NCBI RefSeq assembly: GCF_035607535.1
Contig: NZ_JAYDZX010000010.1
Span: 100,066 to 164,065 of the forward strand
DNA: 64,000 bases
Reading direction: 5' to 3'
Origin: Salinimicrobium sp035607535
GTDB taxonomy: Bacteria > Bacteroidota > Bacteroidia > Flavobacteriales > Flavobacteriaceae
This document shows positions 53,786 through 63,626 of this stretch, piece after piece (within the stretch, counting starts at the first letter, position 1; every line of letters starts with the position of its first letter). Both the position numbers and the translations under genes were made by a program. The notes beneath the pieces were generated by a model. It worked only from the letters and a program-made list of their open reading frames with translations. It was not told where the DNA came from and made no database searches.

Positions 53786-56700
53786 ATGAAAAGAAAATTA
53801 AGTGGAATTCTAACACTATTACTGGTGTTAGTCGTGCAAATTGCCTTTGCACAAGAAACGAAAACAGTTACCGGGACGGTGGTTGACGATCAAGGTCTTC
53901 CTCTTCCAGGGGTAAATGTTTTGCTTAAAGGTACCTCGACAGGTACACAAACAGATTTTGGTGGTAACTATACTATTACTGCCAGTCCACAAGACGTTCT
54001 TGTTTTCTCCTATGTTGGCTTTCAAACAACCGACAGATTAGTAGGAGCTCAAGATGTTATTAATGTAACCCTAAAAACTGATGCTGCCGAATTGGAAGAG
54101 GTGGTTGTTGTAGGGTATGGTACAGCTACCAGGCAGTCATTTGCCGGTACAGCTACCACCATTGATGCTGAGAATCTTGAAGTGAAGTCATACTCTAACG
54201 TTTCTCAGGCTCTTGCTGGGGAGGTTGCTGGTGTGAACGTAATAAATACTTCGGGACAACCGGGTACAGCTTCTACTATACGTATTAGAGGTTTTGGTTC
54301 TGTTAACGGAAACAGGGAGCCACTTTATGTTGTAGATGGCGTGCCTTATTCTGGAAGTATCAACGCCATTAACCCTGCCGATATTAAGACTACTACTATT
54401 CTTAAAGATGCAACTGCAACTGCGATCTACGGTTCCAGGGGTGCTAACGGGGTTATCTTGATCACTACAAAAAGAGGTAGTGCTTATGGTGAGGACTTCA
54501 TCGAAGTTGACGTTAAGACAGGGGTTAACTCTCAAATGATCCCACGTTATGACGTGATCACTTCTCCAGAGGCTTATATTCCACTAGTTTGGGAAGGTCT
54601 TTATAATAGAGGTGTGATTGAGAATCGTGCAGATCCTATTGCTTATGCAAACACTAATCTTTTTTCAGACAACGTAGTGCCTGCAGGATACAACATGTGG
54701 AATGCTACTGCTGCCGAGTTGATCGATCCTGAGACAAGAATGGTTCGGGACGGAGTTACTCGAATTTACGATCCGGAAAGATATGAGGATCTTGCTTTCG
54801 ATTCTGCAATTAGAACTGAAGCCAACGTGCGTTTTGGTGGGGGAGATGAAAAAACCTCTTACTATACCTCTTTTGGTTACCTTAATGATGATGGATACTC
54901 AATCAATACTGGGTATGATAGGTATACAACCCGTTTAAATGTTTCTTCTCAGGTGAAGGAGTGGATCGAAGTGGGTGCGAACATTGGTTACGCATATTCC
55001 GAATCATTGCAGAACGGACAGATAGTTGGATCTGAGAACGTGTTTGAATTTGCAGACAAAATGGCTCCTATTTTCCCTGTATTTCTTAGAGATGACGAAG
55101 GAAATCTGGTTCCTGATCCGGTCTTTGGTGGATTCCAGTATGACTATGGTGGGGCTTCAGGCTTCCGTGCGCGTCCTAACGCAAACAATTTGAATCCCAT
55201 TGGTTCTGCTTACTATGATTTTGACGGAACAAACAGGCATGAATTGAATGGTAACTTCTCTTTTGATATTACTATTACAGAAGAGCTGACTTTTGAGTCG
55301 ACTTACGGAGCTCAATACTATACCTGGAGAAATAAGAATTTCACCAATCCATTCTATGGTGGTGGTACTGCTACAGGAGGTGATCTTTTCGAATGGGAGC
55401 GTGAGGTACTTGTTCAAAACTTCCTTCAATTGTTGAGGTACAAGAACGATTTTGGAGATCACTCTCTTGAAGTTCTTGCTGCTCATGAAAGCAATGAATT
55501 TGAAAGGTCTGAGTCGACTGTATGGAAAGGATTGGCAGTTAGCCCCTTCATCTATGAACTTAATAATTTTGTAGAGAACCTTCAGCCGCCAACAGGCTTT
55601 ACCGAAGGACGTGCCTTGGAATCCATATTTGGGCAGATCAACTATGACTACCTTGATAAATATTTCCTTACTGGATCTGTGCGTCGTGACGGTTCTTCTA
55701 GATTCGTAAATGACAAGTGGGGTACATTTGGATCTGTAGGTGGTGCATGGGTAGTGTCTAATGAAGATTTTCTTAGCAACAATGAATTGGCTACCTTCTT
55801 GAAGCTTAAAGCTTCCTACGGTATTACCGGAGATGAAGGGGATTTTGCAGGTGATGCAGATTTCTACAGAGGCTATGATACTTTTAACCTCGGTCTTTTG
55901 GCAGGTGGAATTTCTATTTCTCCTAGAGACAATGGTAACCCTGATCTTACCTGGGAAACTTCAAGGATGTTCCAGACTGGGGTTGAATTCAGCTTAGGTA
56001 CTTTCCTTGATGGTTCTATTGACTACTACGTAAAGAATACCGACAACCTTATCTTTGATAGAAGGGTAGGTCCGTCTCAGGGAATTGCTATTATCACAGT
56101 TAACGATGGTGAGCTTCGCAACACAGGTTTGGAATTCAATCTTACCGGTCATATCTTTAATACTCCAGACTTTAAACTGAACGTTAATGTGAACGGAGAG
56201 ATTCTGGATAATGAGATCGTTACTATGCCTTTAGAACCATCAACAGGTGAACCTAGAATTCTGGATACTTCCAATGCTCCATTTGCTTATTCGAAAGGTA
56301 GGTCTATTTTTGATTTCTACACTAGAGAATGGGCAGGAGTGGATCCTGCAACAGGTGCTCCGCTGTGGTATCAATATTTTGACGATATCAATGACAACGG
56401 AATCTTTGATACAGGAGATACTGCAATTGGAGAAATGACACCATATCTTACAGATAACCCTGAGGCTAATGTTGAAAGAAGAGTAACTTCTACTTATGCA
56501 AGTGCTACGAACAAATATGTAGGTAAATCTGCTATTCCAGATGTGCGTGGTGGTATTAGAATTGGTGGTTCATGGAAAAACCTTAACTTCTCTACTCAAT
56601 GGATATATAGTTTAGGTGGTTACGCAATAGATTACCAGTATGGGGAACTTATGAGCGACCGTTTTGGTGCAGCTGGAAATAACTTCCATACTGATATATT

Positions 56701-57028
56701 TGACAGATGGCAAAGACCTGGAGACATCACTAACGTACCTCGTTTAGCTGATGGATTCGACCAGACTGCAACTTCAGGATCTACGAGATTCCTAACCAGT
56801 ACAGATTACCTTTCATTGAACAATGCACTTGTTGGGTATACTGTATCTGAAAACGTTCTTGGTAATACCGGACTTGATTATGTAAATATATTTGTTTCCG
56901 GAGATAACCTGTTTGTAAAAACAGCGAGAGATGGTTTCCTGCCGAATACGAGTGAAACAGGAAACTCCGGACGTCGACTTTATGCCCCGCTAACCACCAT
57001 TACCGCAGGTGTAAGAGTTAAATTTTAA
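53786..57028 (+). CDS. SusC/RagA family TonB-linked outer membrane transporter
   Basis: A 1080-residue TonB-dependent importer. The signal peptide (1-22, ending AFAQ) is followed by a carboxypeptidase-regulatory-like domain (VTGTVVDDQGLPLPGVNVLLKGT, split across residues 27-50). The SusC TonB box region ELEEVVVVGYG precedes the plug (IRIRGFGSVNG, PLYVVDGVPY, ILKDATATAIYGSRGANGV). A 22-strand type barrel follows to the C-terminal KF. It works as a lidded pair with the SusD-like protein, 14 bp downstream, to import a nutrient. Neither protein reveals the nutrient, and there are no glycoside hydrolases next to it. Confidence 0.94.
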   Translation: MKRKLSGILTLLLVLVVQIAFAQETKTVTGTVVDDQGLPLPGVNVLLKGTSTGTQTDFGGNYTITASPQDVLVFSYVGFQTTDRLVGAQDVINVTLKTDAAELEEVVVVGYGTATRQSFAGTATTIDAENLEVKSYSNVSQALAGEVAGVNVINTSGQPGTASTIRIRGFGSVNGNREPLYVVDGVPYSGSINAINPADIKTTTILKDATATAIYGSRGANGVILITTKRGSAYGEDFIEVDVKTGVNSQMIPRYDVITSPEAYIPLVWEGLYNRGVIENRADPIAYANTNLFSDNVVPAGYNMWNATAAELIDPETRMVRDGVTRIYDPERYEDLAFDSAIRTEANVRFGGGDEKTSYYTSFGYLNDDGYSINTGYDRYTTRLNVSSQVKEWIEVGANIGYAYSESLQNGQIVGSENVFEFADKMAPIFPVFLRDDEGNLVPDPVFGGFQYDYGGASGFRARPNANNLNPIGSAYYDFDGTNRHELNGNFSFDITITEELTFESTYGAQYYTWRNKNFTNPFYGGGTATGGDLFEWEREVLVQNFLQLLRYKNDFGDHSLEVLAAHESNEFERSESTVWKGLAVSPFIYELNNFVENLQPPTGFTEGRALESIFGQINYDYLDKYFLTGSVRRDGSSRFVNDKWGTFGSVGGAWVVSNEDFLSNNELATFLKLKASYGITGDEGDFAGDADFYRGYDTFNLGLLAGGISISPRDNGNPDLTWETSRMFQTGVEFSLGTFLDGSIDYYVKNTDNLIFDRRVGPSQGIAIITVNDGELRNTGLEFNLTGHIFNTPDFKLNVNVNGEILDNEIVTMPLEPSTGEPRILDTSNAPFAYSKGRSIFDFYTREWAGVDPATGAPLWYQYFDDINDNGIFDTGDTAIGEMTPYLTDNPEANVERRVTSTYASATNKYVGKSAIPDVRGGIRIGGSWKNLNFSTQWIYSLGGYAIDYQYGELMSDRFGAAGNNFHTDIFDRWQRPGDITNVPRLADGFDQTATSGSTRFLTSTDYLSLNNALVGYTVSENVLGNTGLDYVNIFVSGDNLFVKTARDGFLPNTSETGNSGRRLYAPLTTITAGVRVKF

Positions 57029-57042
57029 TACAAAAAAATAAT

Positions 57043-58566
57043 ATGAAAAATCTTTTAAAATTAACAGGTGCTGCAGCCCTACTTTTTCTGGGAACAAGCT
57101 GTAGTGAAGAGTTTCTTGAAAAGGAGCCGACCGAATTTTTAACGACCGATCAAATTGCGGAGGCAGCTGAGCTAAATCCAGCGGTTGTTCGTGGAACTTT
57201 GACAGGGATCTACTCCCTTATGATTGAGACAGGTACTGGTGGTACAACTAACCATGATGATTTTGGGCAAAAGGGTTACGATATTTACGGAGATATGCTT
57301 TCCGGGGATATGGCTCTTTCTGTAAGTACTTATGGATGGTATCGTGCTGATATCACTGAATTTGTTGCGCCAACAGATTTTACCAGGCAGCGTAACTATA
57401 TGGTTTGGAGATACTACTACAGGATTATAAGATCTACCAACACTGTAATTGATGCACTTGGTGGAAATGATGCAGTTCCTGAGTTGGAAGAAAACAAGTA
57501 TATTATGGGGCAGGCTAAAGCTATAAGGGCTCATTCGTACTTTTACCTGACTCAATATTTTACTGAAGACTATGATCCTGCTGCAGAGATTCTTCCTATT
57601 TATGATGATCTTCAGGATCAAAATGGTCCTAAAGTGGCTACTTCTGAGATCTTTAATTTGATCGAAAGTGACCTTAATGATGCTATTACCTTACTTGATG
57701 GTTTCAATCGTACAGGTAAAAATGAGGTGAATAAATATGTTGCTCAAGGTATCCTTGCTTACGTGAAGGGTTATAAACAGGAGTGGCAGGCAGTTTATGA
57801 TCTTACTCAGAGTGTGATCACAGAGGGAGGCTTCCAGATTATGACAGCTGAGGAAGTTGTAAGAATGCGCCATGATGGTCCTGATACTACTCCTTATGGT
57901 GGTGGCTTTAACGATCTGAGTACTCCGGGTTGGATGTGGGGTATCGATCTTACTACAGATACTGGTTTAGGACTTGTTTCTTGGTGGGGTCAGGTTGATT
58001 ACTTTAGCTACAGCTACGCTGCGGTTGGAGATTCTAAGGCAATTGATTCTGGTCTTTATGACCAAATTCCTGCTGATGACGTAAGAAAGAATCAATTCAG
58101 GGTGGCTCCCGGTACTTCAACTCACCTTATGCCAATCAATAAGTTCTTTGCTCCTGAAAGAGTTCCATTTGGTCAAAACCCAATGGTTACCGATTATGTA
58201 TTCATGAGGGTTGCTGAAATGTATTTGCTTCACGCAGAAGCTGCTGCTCAACTCGGAAGATATGATGAAGCTAGAGATGCCTTGGACGAATTGTTGAGCA
58301 AGCGTTTGGCTGATTCTTCATCTTACCTTGCTGGTATTTCTGATGAAGGTCTGCTTGATGAGATCTATCTTCAGACTCGTATTGAGCTTTGGGGAGAAGG
58401 AAAAAGTTACCTGGCTCTTAAGAGGTTTAGAGAAACTGTTGTAAGAGGAGATAACCACCTTTCCTTTGTAGGTGTGCCAATTCCTTACAACGATGACAGA
58501 TTGACCTTTGAAATTCCTGAATCTGAAATTCAGAATAACCCATTCATTGATAGTCAAAACGATTAA
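57043..58566 (+). CDS. SusD/RagB family nutrient-binding lipoprotein
   Basis: A 507-residue surface lipoprotein (signal ending GTSC, Cys20). The family features are visible: N-terminal FLEKEPTEFLTTDQI, TPR-like helices with VWRYYYRIIRSTNTVIDAL and GQAKAIRAHSYFYLTQYF, and C-terminal RVAEMYLLHAEAAAQLGR with RIELWGEGKSYLALKR. It acts as the lid of the SusC-like barrel. It is the second gene of a three-gene operon. Confidence 0.94.
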   Translation: MKNLLKLTGAAALLFLGTSCSEEFLEKEPTEFLTTDQIAEAAELNPAVVRGTLTGIYSLMIETGTGGTTNHDDFGQKGYDIYGDMLSGDMALSVSTYGWYRADITEFVAPTDFTRQRNYMVWRYYYRIIRSTNTVIDALGGNDAVPELEENKYIMGQAKAIRAHSYFYLTQYFTEDYDPAAEILPIYDDLQDQNGPKVATSEIFNLIESDLNDAITLLDGFNRTGKNEVNKYVAQGILAYVKGYKQEWQAVYDLTQSVITEGGFQIMTAEEVVRMRHDGPDTTPYGGGFNDLSTPGWMWGIDLTTDTGLGLVSWWGQVDYFSYSYAAVGDSKAIDSGLYDQIPADDVRKNQFRVAPGTSTHLMPINKFFAPERVPFGQNPMVTDYVFMRVAEMYLLHAEAAAQLGRYDEARDALDELLSKRLADSSSYLAGISDEGLLDEIYLQTRIELWGEGKSYLALKRFRETVVRGDNHLSFVGVPIPYNDDRLTFEIPESEIQNNPFIDSQND

Positions 58567-58597
58567 CGTCGTCTAACAACCAAAATTTGTGATAACT

Positions 58598-59326
58598 ATG
58601 AAGAAATATCTTTTATTATTAGTAGCGACGTTTAGCATGTCCATGTTTGTAGGATGTGATTTCGACGAAGATCTGGAACCACTTAGCTATGCGACCTTTG
58701 AAAGAGGGCCGCTTAGTGTAGGTGTTGATATTGACGGGAGCAGAACCTATGATGTGACTGTTTTTACTGGTAACGTGGTTGGTTCTGATAGAACTATAGA
58801 TGTTACAGTGGATGCAAGTTCAACTCTTGATGCTGCTGCATACTCTGTACCTGCAACTGTAACTATTCCTGCAAATTCAAACGAAGGAACACTTACTATT
58901 GATGTTTCCGATGTGAACATTGGTGCTACAGGAGAGACTCTTGTGCTAAACCTTGTACCTACTTCAGAACTTTCTGTAGGAAGTGGAATTACACTTAATG
59001 TAAGAACTGTTTGTCCTGAAGGGACTACAGAAGTTATGCTATCTTTCATCTTTGACGGATATGCAAGTGAAACTACCTGGGAGATTACAGACGCCGATGG
59101 TACTGTAGTTTACGAAGGAGGAGGTTTTGCCGACGGTGATGAAACTTTCATGATGCCGGTATGTCTATCTTCAGGAGATTATACTTTCACTATATATGAT
59201 GTTTATGGTGATGGTCTCTCTTATCCTGAAGCAGGTTCTGTAACACTTTCTGCAAATGGAACAGAGCTTGGTAGTATTGAAGGAGACTTTGGATTTGACG
59301 ATTCATTCGATTTCACTATTAACTAA
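58598..59326 (+). CDS. Lipoprotein of the SusCD operon with Calx-beta-like and DxYGDG-type domains
   Basis: A protein of about 242 residues. I chose the ATG at 58598 because it directly begins a lipoprotein signal (MKKYLLLLVATFSMSMFVGC); an in-frame GTG nine bases earlier is less likely. Residues 30-135 have the strand pattern of a Calx-beta or DUF1735-like surface domain (TIPANSNEGTLTIDV). The C-terminal 100 residues contain GDYTFTIYDVYGDGLSYPEAGS, a turn-rich module seen in secreted flavobacterial proteins. Being third after SusC and SusD, it is probably a surface substrate-binding accessory like SusE/SusF. Acidic composition, function unproved. Confidence 0.65.
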   Translation: MKKYLLLLVATFSMSMFVGCDFDEDLEPLSYATFERGPLSVGVDIDGSRTYDVTVFTGNVVGSDRTIDVTVDASSTLDAAAYSVPATVTIPANSNEGTLTIDVSDVNIGATGETLVLNLVPTSELSVGSGITLNVRTVCPEGTTEVMLSFIFDGYASETTWEITDADGTVVYEGGGFADGDETFMMPVCLSSGDYTFTIYDVYGDGLSYPEAGSVTLSANGTELGSIEGDFGFDDSFDFTIN

Positions 59327-59350
59327 GTCCAGATAAATAATTGTAATAAA

Positions 59351-59378
59351 GCTGCCCTAAAGGGCAGCTTTTTTTTTG
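59351..59378 (+). terminator. Intrinsic terminator of the SusCD operon
   Basis: GCTGCCCT (59351-59358) pairs with AGGGCAGC (59361-59368) over a 2-base loop, followed by nine or ten T. It lies 25 bp after the lipoprotein stop codon. Confidence 0.92.
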
Positions 59379-59454
59379 TGTATTTTCCCTTAATTCCATC
59401 TTTGGAATTTGGTTAACTTGCCATTTTGAAAAATTTCAAGTAAAACATTAAATC

Positions 59455-60753
59455 ATGCGTCAATTTCTTTTGCCTTTTTTACTTTTATTAATTTTTTCTT
59501 CCTGTACTCAGAATGATGTTATAGAGGAAGTACCTCCAAAGAATGAAGTGCCGGTTCAAAAGAAGTTGGCGGGCAGGATAATTATCCATGACTTGGAAAA
59601 GACAGAGGATGCCTATGTGCTGGTAAATGACGCGATCAATAACAGGGTTTACATAATTGAAAAGAATGAATCAGAGATCTTATACGAGTGGAAATTACCT
59701 TCAGGAATTGGAAATGATGCTGTGCTTATGGAGGATGGCAATCTTCTGGTAGCTTTAACAGATCCTGAACCAGCATACAATTTTGGGGGTTACGGTGGAA
59801 GAATAGCTATAGTTAAACCTAATGGTGACCTAATTTGGAATTATACCTATTCCGATGAAAAAAATCTCGCCCATCATGACATCGAAATGTTACCAAATGG
59901 CAATATTTTATTCATTGTTTGGGAGAAAAAAGATTCGAACGAAATCAGGCGAAGTGGTTATACCGGTGAGGAGGAAGTGATTTATACAGAAAAAATTTTA
60001 GAAGTAAATCCTGCGAACAATGAAATTGTTTGGGAGTGGGATGTATGGGATCATCTTGTGCAGGAGGAGGAACCTTTGCTTGCTAATTATGGTTCTGTTG
60101 CAGGATCACCAGCAAAGGTAAATGTAAATTATGTTGACCACCTTAAGGAGGGGCTTTACAATGGTGACATCTTCCATGCTAATGGATTGGAATATGATAA
60201 AGAAAATGATCTAATATTTCTCAGCGTGAATTATTTCAGTGAAGTATGGATTATTGACCATAGTACTACCACTGAAGAAGCAAAGGGAAGTACTGGTGGA
60301 GATTATGGGAAGGGAGGAGATCTTGTTTATAGAATCGGAAACCCTGCAGCATATGATAATTCTGAAGGAGAGAGGATGTTTTATCATAATCACCACCCTA
60401 ATTTAGTTCCCGGAAAAAACAATTTGCTTGTATTTTCCAACGGCATTCCGTCTGTTGATGCTCATTCTATAGTATATGAACTTGAGCTTCCGGAAGTGTA
60501 TGAACTAAGAAGCTCCACCAATAATGAACTTAACGTTGCCTGGAGTTTTGCTCATGAAGACTTCTTTTCAGCTAAAGTTTCCGGAGCACGTAGATTACCC
60601 AACGGGAATACTTTGATCACTGAAGGAAGTGCTGGATATTGGGAAGTGACAAATACTGGTGAGGTTGTTTGGAGGTTTGAAGGAGATGGTTTTTTCTGGA
60701 GAGGATATCATTATGCTAAAAACGACAGTGCATTAGGACCGTTGGGATTGTAA
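59455..60753 (+). CDS. Arylsulfotransferase (ASST)-family lipoprotein
   Basis: A 432-residue lipoprotein (signal ending FSSC, Cys17). The rest is a six-bladed propeller-like pattern with repeated NG turns: AVLMEDGNLLVAL, AHHDIEMLPNGNILFIVWEKK, DIFHANGLEYDKENDLIFLSVN, YHNHHPNLVPGKNNLLVFSN, GARRLPNGNTLITEGS. The His residues in the HHDIEMLPNGN, FHANGLEYD and YHNHHPN segments are at the positions expected for the central active site of aryl-sulfate sulfotransferases, which move sulfate between phenolic compounds. It could instead be a non-catalytic binding propeller. A terminator separates it from the SusCD genes. Confidence 0.7.
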   Translation: MRQFLLPFLLLLIFSSCTQNDVIEEVPPKNEVPVQKKLAGRIIIHDLEKTEDAYVLVNDAINNRVYIIEKNESEILYEWKLPSGIGNDAVLMEDGNLLVALTDPEPAYNFGGYGGRIAIVKPNGDLIWNYTYSDEKNLAHHDIEMLPNGNILFIVWEKKDSNEIRRSGYTGEEEVIYTEKILEVNPANNEIVWEWDVWDHLVQEEEPLLANYGSVAGSPAKVNVNYVDHLKEGLYNGDIFHANGLEYDKENDLIFLSVNYFSEVWIIDHSTTTEEAKGSTGGDYGKGGDLVYRIGNPAAYDNSEGERMFYHNHHPNLVPGKNNLLVFSNGIPSVDAHSIVYELELPEVYELRSSTNNELNVAWSFAHEDFFSAKVSGARRLPNGNTLITEGSAGYWEVTNTGEVVWRFEGDGFFWRGYHYAKNDSALGPLGL

Positions 60754-60828
60754 ACGGGTTCTCGAGAGCTCATGTTTACAATAAATCTCTTTTCAAGGCT
60801 GAGCTAAAACTTATTCTATCATTTGTCA

Positions 60829-60836
60829 TATTTTTG
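60829..60836 (+). promoter_or_regulatory. -7 promoter element of the Porin_10-like gene
   Basis: TATTTTTG matches TAnnTTTG and lies 16 bp before the ATG at 60853. This supports that ATG over an in-frame TTG at 60823, which would lie upstream of the promoter. Confidence 0.5.
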
Positions 60837-60852
60837 TGGCAGTACTAGTTCT

Positions 60853-62808
60853 ATGGGGAAAAATAAAATTCTATTAGTTTTTTCACTTCTGTTCTGTGTG
60901 CATGTAAATGCACAGGAGAGAAAATTAAACCGCGGGAATGCGGAAGTTCAGGACAGAGATGCATTTGAACAACCTGATGCCCGGCAATCAAAAGAATCAT
61001 CTGTCGAAAAAGCGCCTATTTCTCTCTACAAGATCGTTTCCGCGGAAAATGATACTACCATTGTAGACACTTCACTACACATTTACAAGGATTATAAATT
61101 CAATTACCTTAGGAAAGATAACTTTGGACTGCTACCTTTTTCCAACGTTGGACGATCTTACAATCGCCTTACCTATGATTTTCTACGAGAACGGGAAATA
61201 ATGCCTCAATTTGGAGCTCGGGCGAGACACTATAACTTCATGGAGGTAGAGGATATCTTCTACTATAATGTGCCAACCCCCTTCACAGAATTATTTTTTA
61301 AAACGGTATTTGAACAAGGGCAGGCTGTCGATGCGCTTTTTACAGTGAACACCAGTCCAAATTTAAATTTGTCTATTGGGTACAAAGGTTTGCGTTCCCT
61401 GGGAAGATATAAACATCTTCTAACCAGCACCGGGAATTTTCGGGCTACTGTCAGTTATAATTCCCCAAATGAACGATATAGCCTGAAAACCCATTTTGTT
61501 TCTCAGGATCTGCTCAATGAAGAGAATGGTGGATTAACACCCGCATCCCTGGAGCAATACCTGGCTAAAAATCCCGAATTTGAAGATAGGTCACGTCTTG
61601 ATGTTAATTTTGAAGATGCCCAGTCTACGCTTTTTGGAAAGAGATTCTATCTTGATCATTCCTATGCCCTCTATAAAAAAAGCGATTCATTAGTCGAAAG
61701 AGATCTTACTATAGGGTATACCATTAACCACACCTATAAGAAATATCAGTACCAGCAATCTAGTGCTAACGACCTTTTCGGTCCTTCATTTGAGCAGGTT
61801 GGAATAAAGGATGAAACGCGCCTCACCTCGACCTCCAATGAAGTTTATGTTGGTTTTACGGCCGGGAATCTTGCAAAAGTAGTGGCCAAGGGAAAGTTCA
61901 CCCGGTACGATTACGGTTATAACACGGTGCTGGATCTTCAGGAGGGTTTTATAACTAACCGTCTTCAGGGGGATATCGTCTCTGCCGGAGGGGAATATAC
62001 TGGCACTCTCGCCGGATTTCAATTTCAAGCGGACGGAATGATAAATCTCACCGGTGAGTTTTCAGGGTATGATCTTGGTGCCAGGCTATCTTATGCCTCT
62101 TCACCGAATTTTGTCGTTGCTGCTACAGCTAATTTGAATGATCGAGCACCTAATTATAATTTTCTTCTCTATCAAAGTGACTATATAAACTATAACTGGC
62201 AAACATCATTTTCAAATGTGAGCAGGCAATCTCTTGGCTTTGATCTGTGGGCTCCAAAGTTCTTAAATGCCAATTTCGAATTCACTACCATCAATGATAT
62301 GGTCTACTTTGGACTTGATGAGAATGACATGGTGCAGCCCTTTCAACATGCCGGGCAGGTGACCTTTTTTAAAGTTAAAGCTCAAAGAGAACTTACGTAC
62401 GGACTTTTTGCTCTAAACAATACCGTGTTATATCAAAATGTATTGGATGGCACCCAGGTTCTAAATGTACCCGATCTCATTACCAGGAACACATTTTATT
62501 ATCGGGATCACTGGTTCCGCAGGGCACTTTATCTGGAAACCGGATTTACCCTGAACTATTTTACCAGCTATGCAATGAATGGCTATGATCCTGTTTTAGC
62601 TGAATTTTACGTTCAAAATGAACAGGAATTTGACGGATTTCCGACTGTTGATTTTTTCTTCAATGGGAAGATACGACAGGCGAGGATCTTTTTTAAGCTT
62701 GAGCATTTGAATGAGTTGATCCAGGGCAACAACAATTTTTCTGCACCTCTTTATCCCTACCGGGACTTCGGCGTGAGATTTGGCCTGGTTTGGAATATGT
62801 TTATGTGA
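60853..62808 (+). CDS. Putative outer membrane porin (Porin_10 type)
   Basis: A protein of about 651 residues starting MGKNKILLVFSLLFCVHVNAQ, a clear signal peptide. The mature part begins with a charged linker, then KFNYLRKDNFGLLPFSNVGRSYN and the family segment FGARARHYNFMEVEDIFYYNVPTPFTELFFKT. Strands then alternate to the last residues DFGVRFGLVWNMFM, ending in an aromatic-hydrophobic pattern typical of barrels. Members are common single-copy outer membrane proteins of Bacteroidetes whose cargo is unknown. An open frame extends upstream to a TTG but this would overlap the promoter. Confidence 0.85.
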   Translation: MGKNKILLVFSLLFCVHVNAQERKLNRGNAEVQDRDAFEQPDARQSKESSVEKAPISLYKIVSAENDTTIVDTSLHIYKDYKFNYLRKDNFGLLPFSNVGRSYNRLTYDFLREREIMPQFGARARHYNFMEVEDIFYYNVPTPFTELFFKTVFEQGQAVDALFTVNTSPNLNLSIGYKGLRSLGRYKHLLTSTGNFRATVSYNSPNERYSLKTHFVSQDLLNEENGGLTPASLEQYLAKNPEFEDRSRLDVNFEDAQSTLFGKRFYLDHSYALYKKSDSLVERDLTIGYTINHTYKKYQYQQSSANDLFGPSFEQVGIKDETRLTSTSNEVYVGFTAGNLAKVVAKGKFTRYDYGYNTVLDLQEGFITNRLQGDIVSAGGEYTGTLAGFQFQADGMINLTGEFSGYDLGARLSYASSPNFVVAATANLNDRAPNYNFLLYQSDYINYNWQTSFSNVSRQSLGFDLWAPKFLNANFEFTTINDMVYFGLDENDMVQPFQHAGQVTFFKVKAQRELTYGLFALNNTVLYQNVLDGTQVLNVPDLITRNTFYYRDHWFRRALYLETGFTLNYFTSYAMNGYDPVLAEFYVQNEQEFDGFPTVDFFFNGKIRQARIFFKLEHLNELIQGNNNFSAPLYPYRDFGVRFGLVWNMFM

Positions 62809-62815
62809 TACTTTT

Positions 62816-62988
62816 TTGGGCGTTCCCCCGCCTCAGCCTTTTTCCCATTTCAGGTCTTGTTGTTAGCTCTTCCATAATTGGGAATGTCCGCCGAAGCTTT
62901 AGCTGGCTGGGGTCGCGTATTCTGCTATAGTTTTAAAGCGCCTTATGTGTCAGCGCTTTAAAAACTACCGCTTCACCCGCTAACGCAG
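62816..62988. repeat. Structured intergenic element with GCGTT/AACGC ends
   Basis: The segment begins GGGCGTTCCCCC (62818-62829) and ends CCCGCTAACGCA (62976-62987), so its ends can pair. Inside, TTTTAAAGCGC (62931-62941) and GCGCTTTAAAA (62953-62963) form a perfect 11-bp stem with an 11-base loop. No open frame. The layout recalls palindromic GGGCGTT...AACGC repeats I associate with flavobacterial intergenic regions; that recollection is not verified here. Confidence 0.55.
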
Positions 62989-63039
62989 TTTGTAATTTCC
63001 GGTTCAAGATTTAGAATTCAATGTTGAAATTTCAGAGTT

Positions 63040-63260
63040 AAGAACAAAAGACAAGTGTGTCCTTGTCCACCCTGTCAGCGGCTATCAGCCCTGACAGCGG
63101 TTTAAAGTTGCGAATCCAGAGCAAGAATAAAAGAGCAAGTCCTTGTCGTCGTCCACCCTGTCAGCGGTTAAAGCAACACTTCTAACTTTAACTTCTACCT
63201 TCGTAATTCTACCTTCGTAATTCTACCTTCAAAAATGTCATTTTGAGCACCTTATCTACA
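63040..63260. repeat. Run of short direct and inverted repeats upstream of the rRNA operon
   Basis: CCACCCTGTCAGCGG occurs twice (near 63068 and 63158). CTGTCAG and CTGACAG form an inverted pair in the first copy. The 14-bp unit TTCTACCTTCGTAA is repeated 2.7 times at 63193-63230. It is followed by TCAAAAATGTCATTTTGAGCA, a copy of the short palindrome seen at the copA and lysS stop codons. No gene. Confidence 0.6.
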
Positions 63261-63308
63261 GGGGATTTAAAAATGTCAAAAAAAGCTTAATTTATTTTTT
63301 CAGAAAAC

Positions 63309-63338
63309 TTGCGGAAGTGAAAATCGGTTGTATATTTG
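63309..63338 (+). promoter_or_regulatory. rRNA promoter P1
   Basis: TTG at 63309-63311 and TATATTTG at 63331-63338, 19 bp apart, match the Bacteroidetes -33/-7 consensus. The sequence after the box is CAGCCGCTTTGAGAGAG, shared almost exactly with P4. Confidence 0.8.
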
Positions 63339-63444
63339 CAGCCGCTTTGAGAGAGAGTAAGGGCAGGGGTGAAGAATTAGCTGAGCCTTTGTACAGCAAG
63401 ACTTCAAAGCAAATAAGTTCTCTGAAATATTTTTGAATTTTAGC

Positions 63445-63476
63445 TTGGATTGTAAAGGAAATTGATTTTATCTTTG
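63445..63476 (+). promoter_or_regulatory. rRNA promoter P2
   Basis: TATCTTTG at 63469-63476, with TTG at 63445-63447, 21 bp upstream. It is followed by CATCCGCTTTCAGA, the same start-region pattern as the other three. Confidence 0.7.
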
Positions 63477-63537
63477 CATCCGCTTTCAGAAACAGCTTTT
63501 GGTTGTGAAGAGAGGTAAAAAAGTTCTTGAAAAAAGT

Positions 63538-63569
63538 TTTGAAGTTAGGTTGAAAGGGTTGTAAGTTTG
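63538..63569 (+). promoter_or_regulatory. rRNA promoter P3
   Basis: TAAGTTTG at 63562-63569, with TTTG at 63538-63541, 20 bp upstream. It is followed by CATCCGCTTTTGAGA. Confidence 0.72.
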
Positions 63570-63626
63570 CATCCGCTTTTGAGACAAAACAATTTCCGGA
63601 GCCTCTGAAAAAAATAATTTTTTTTC

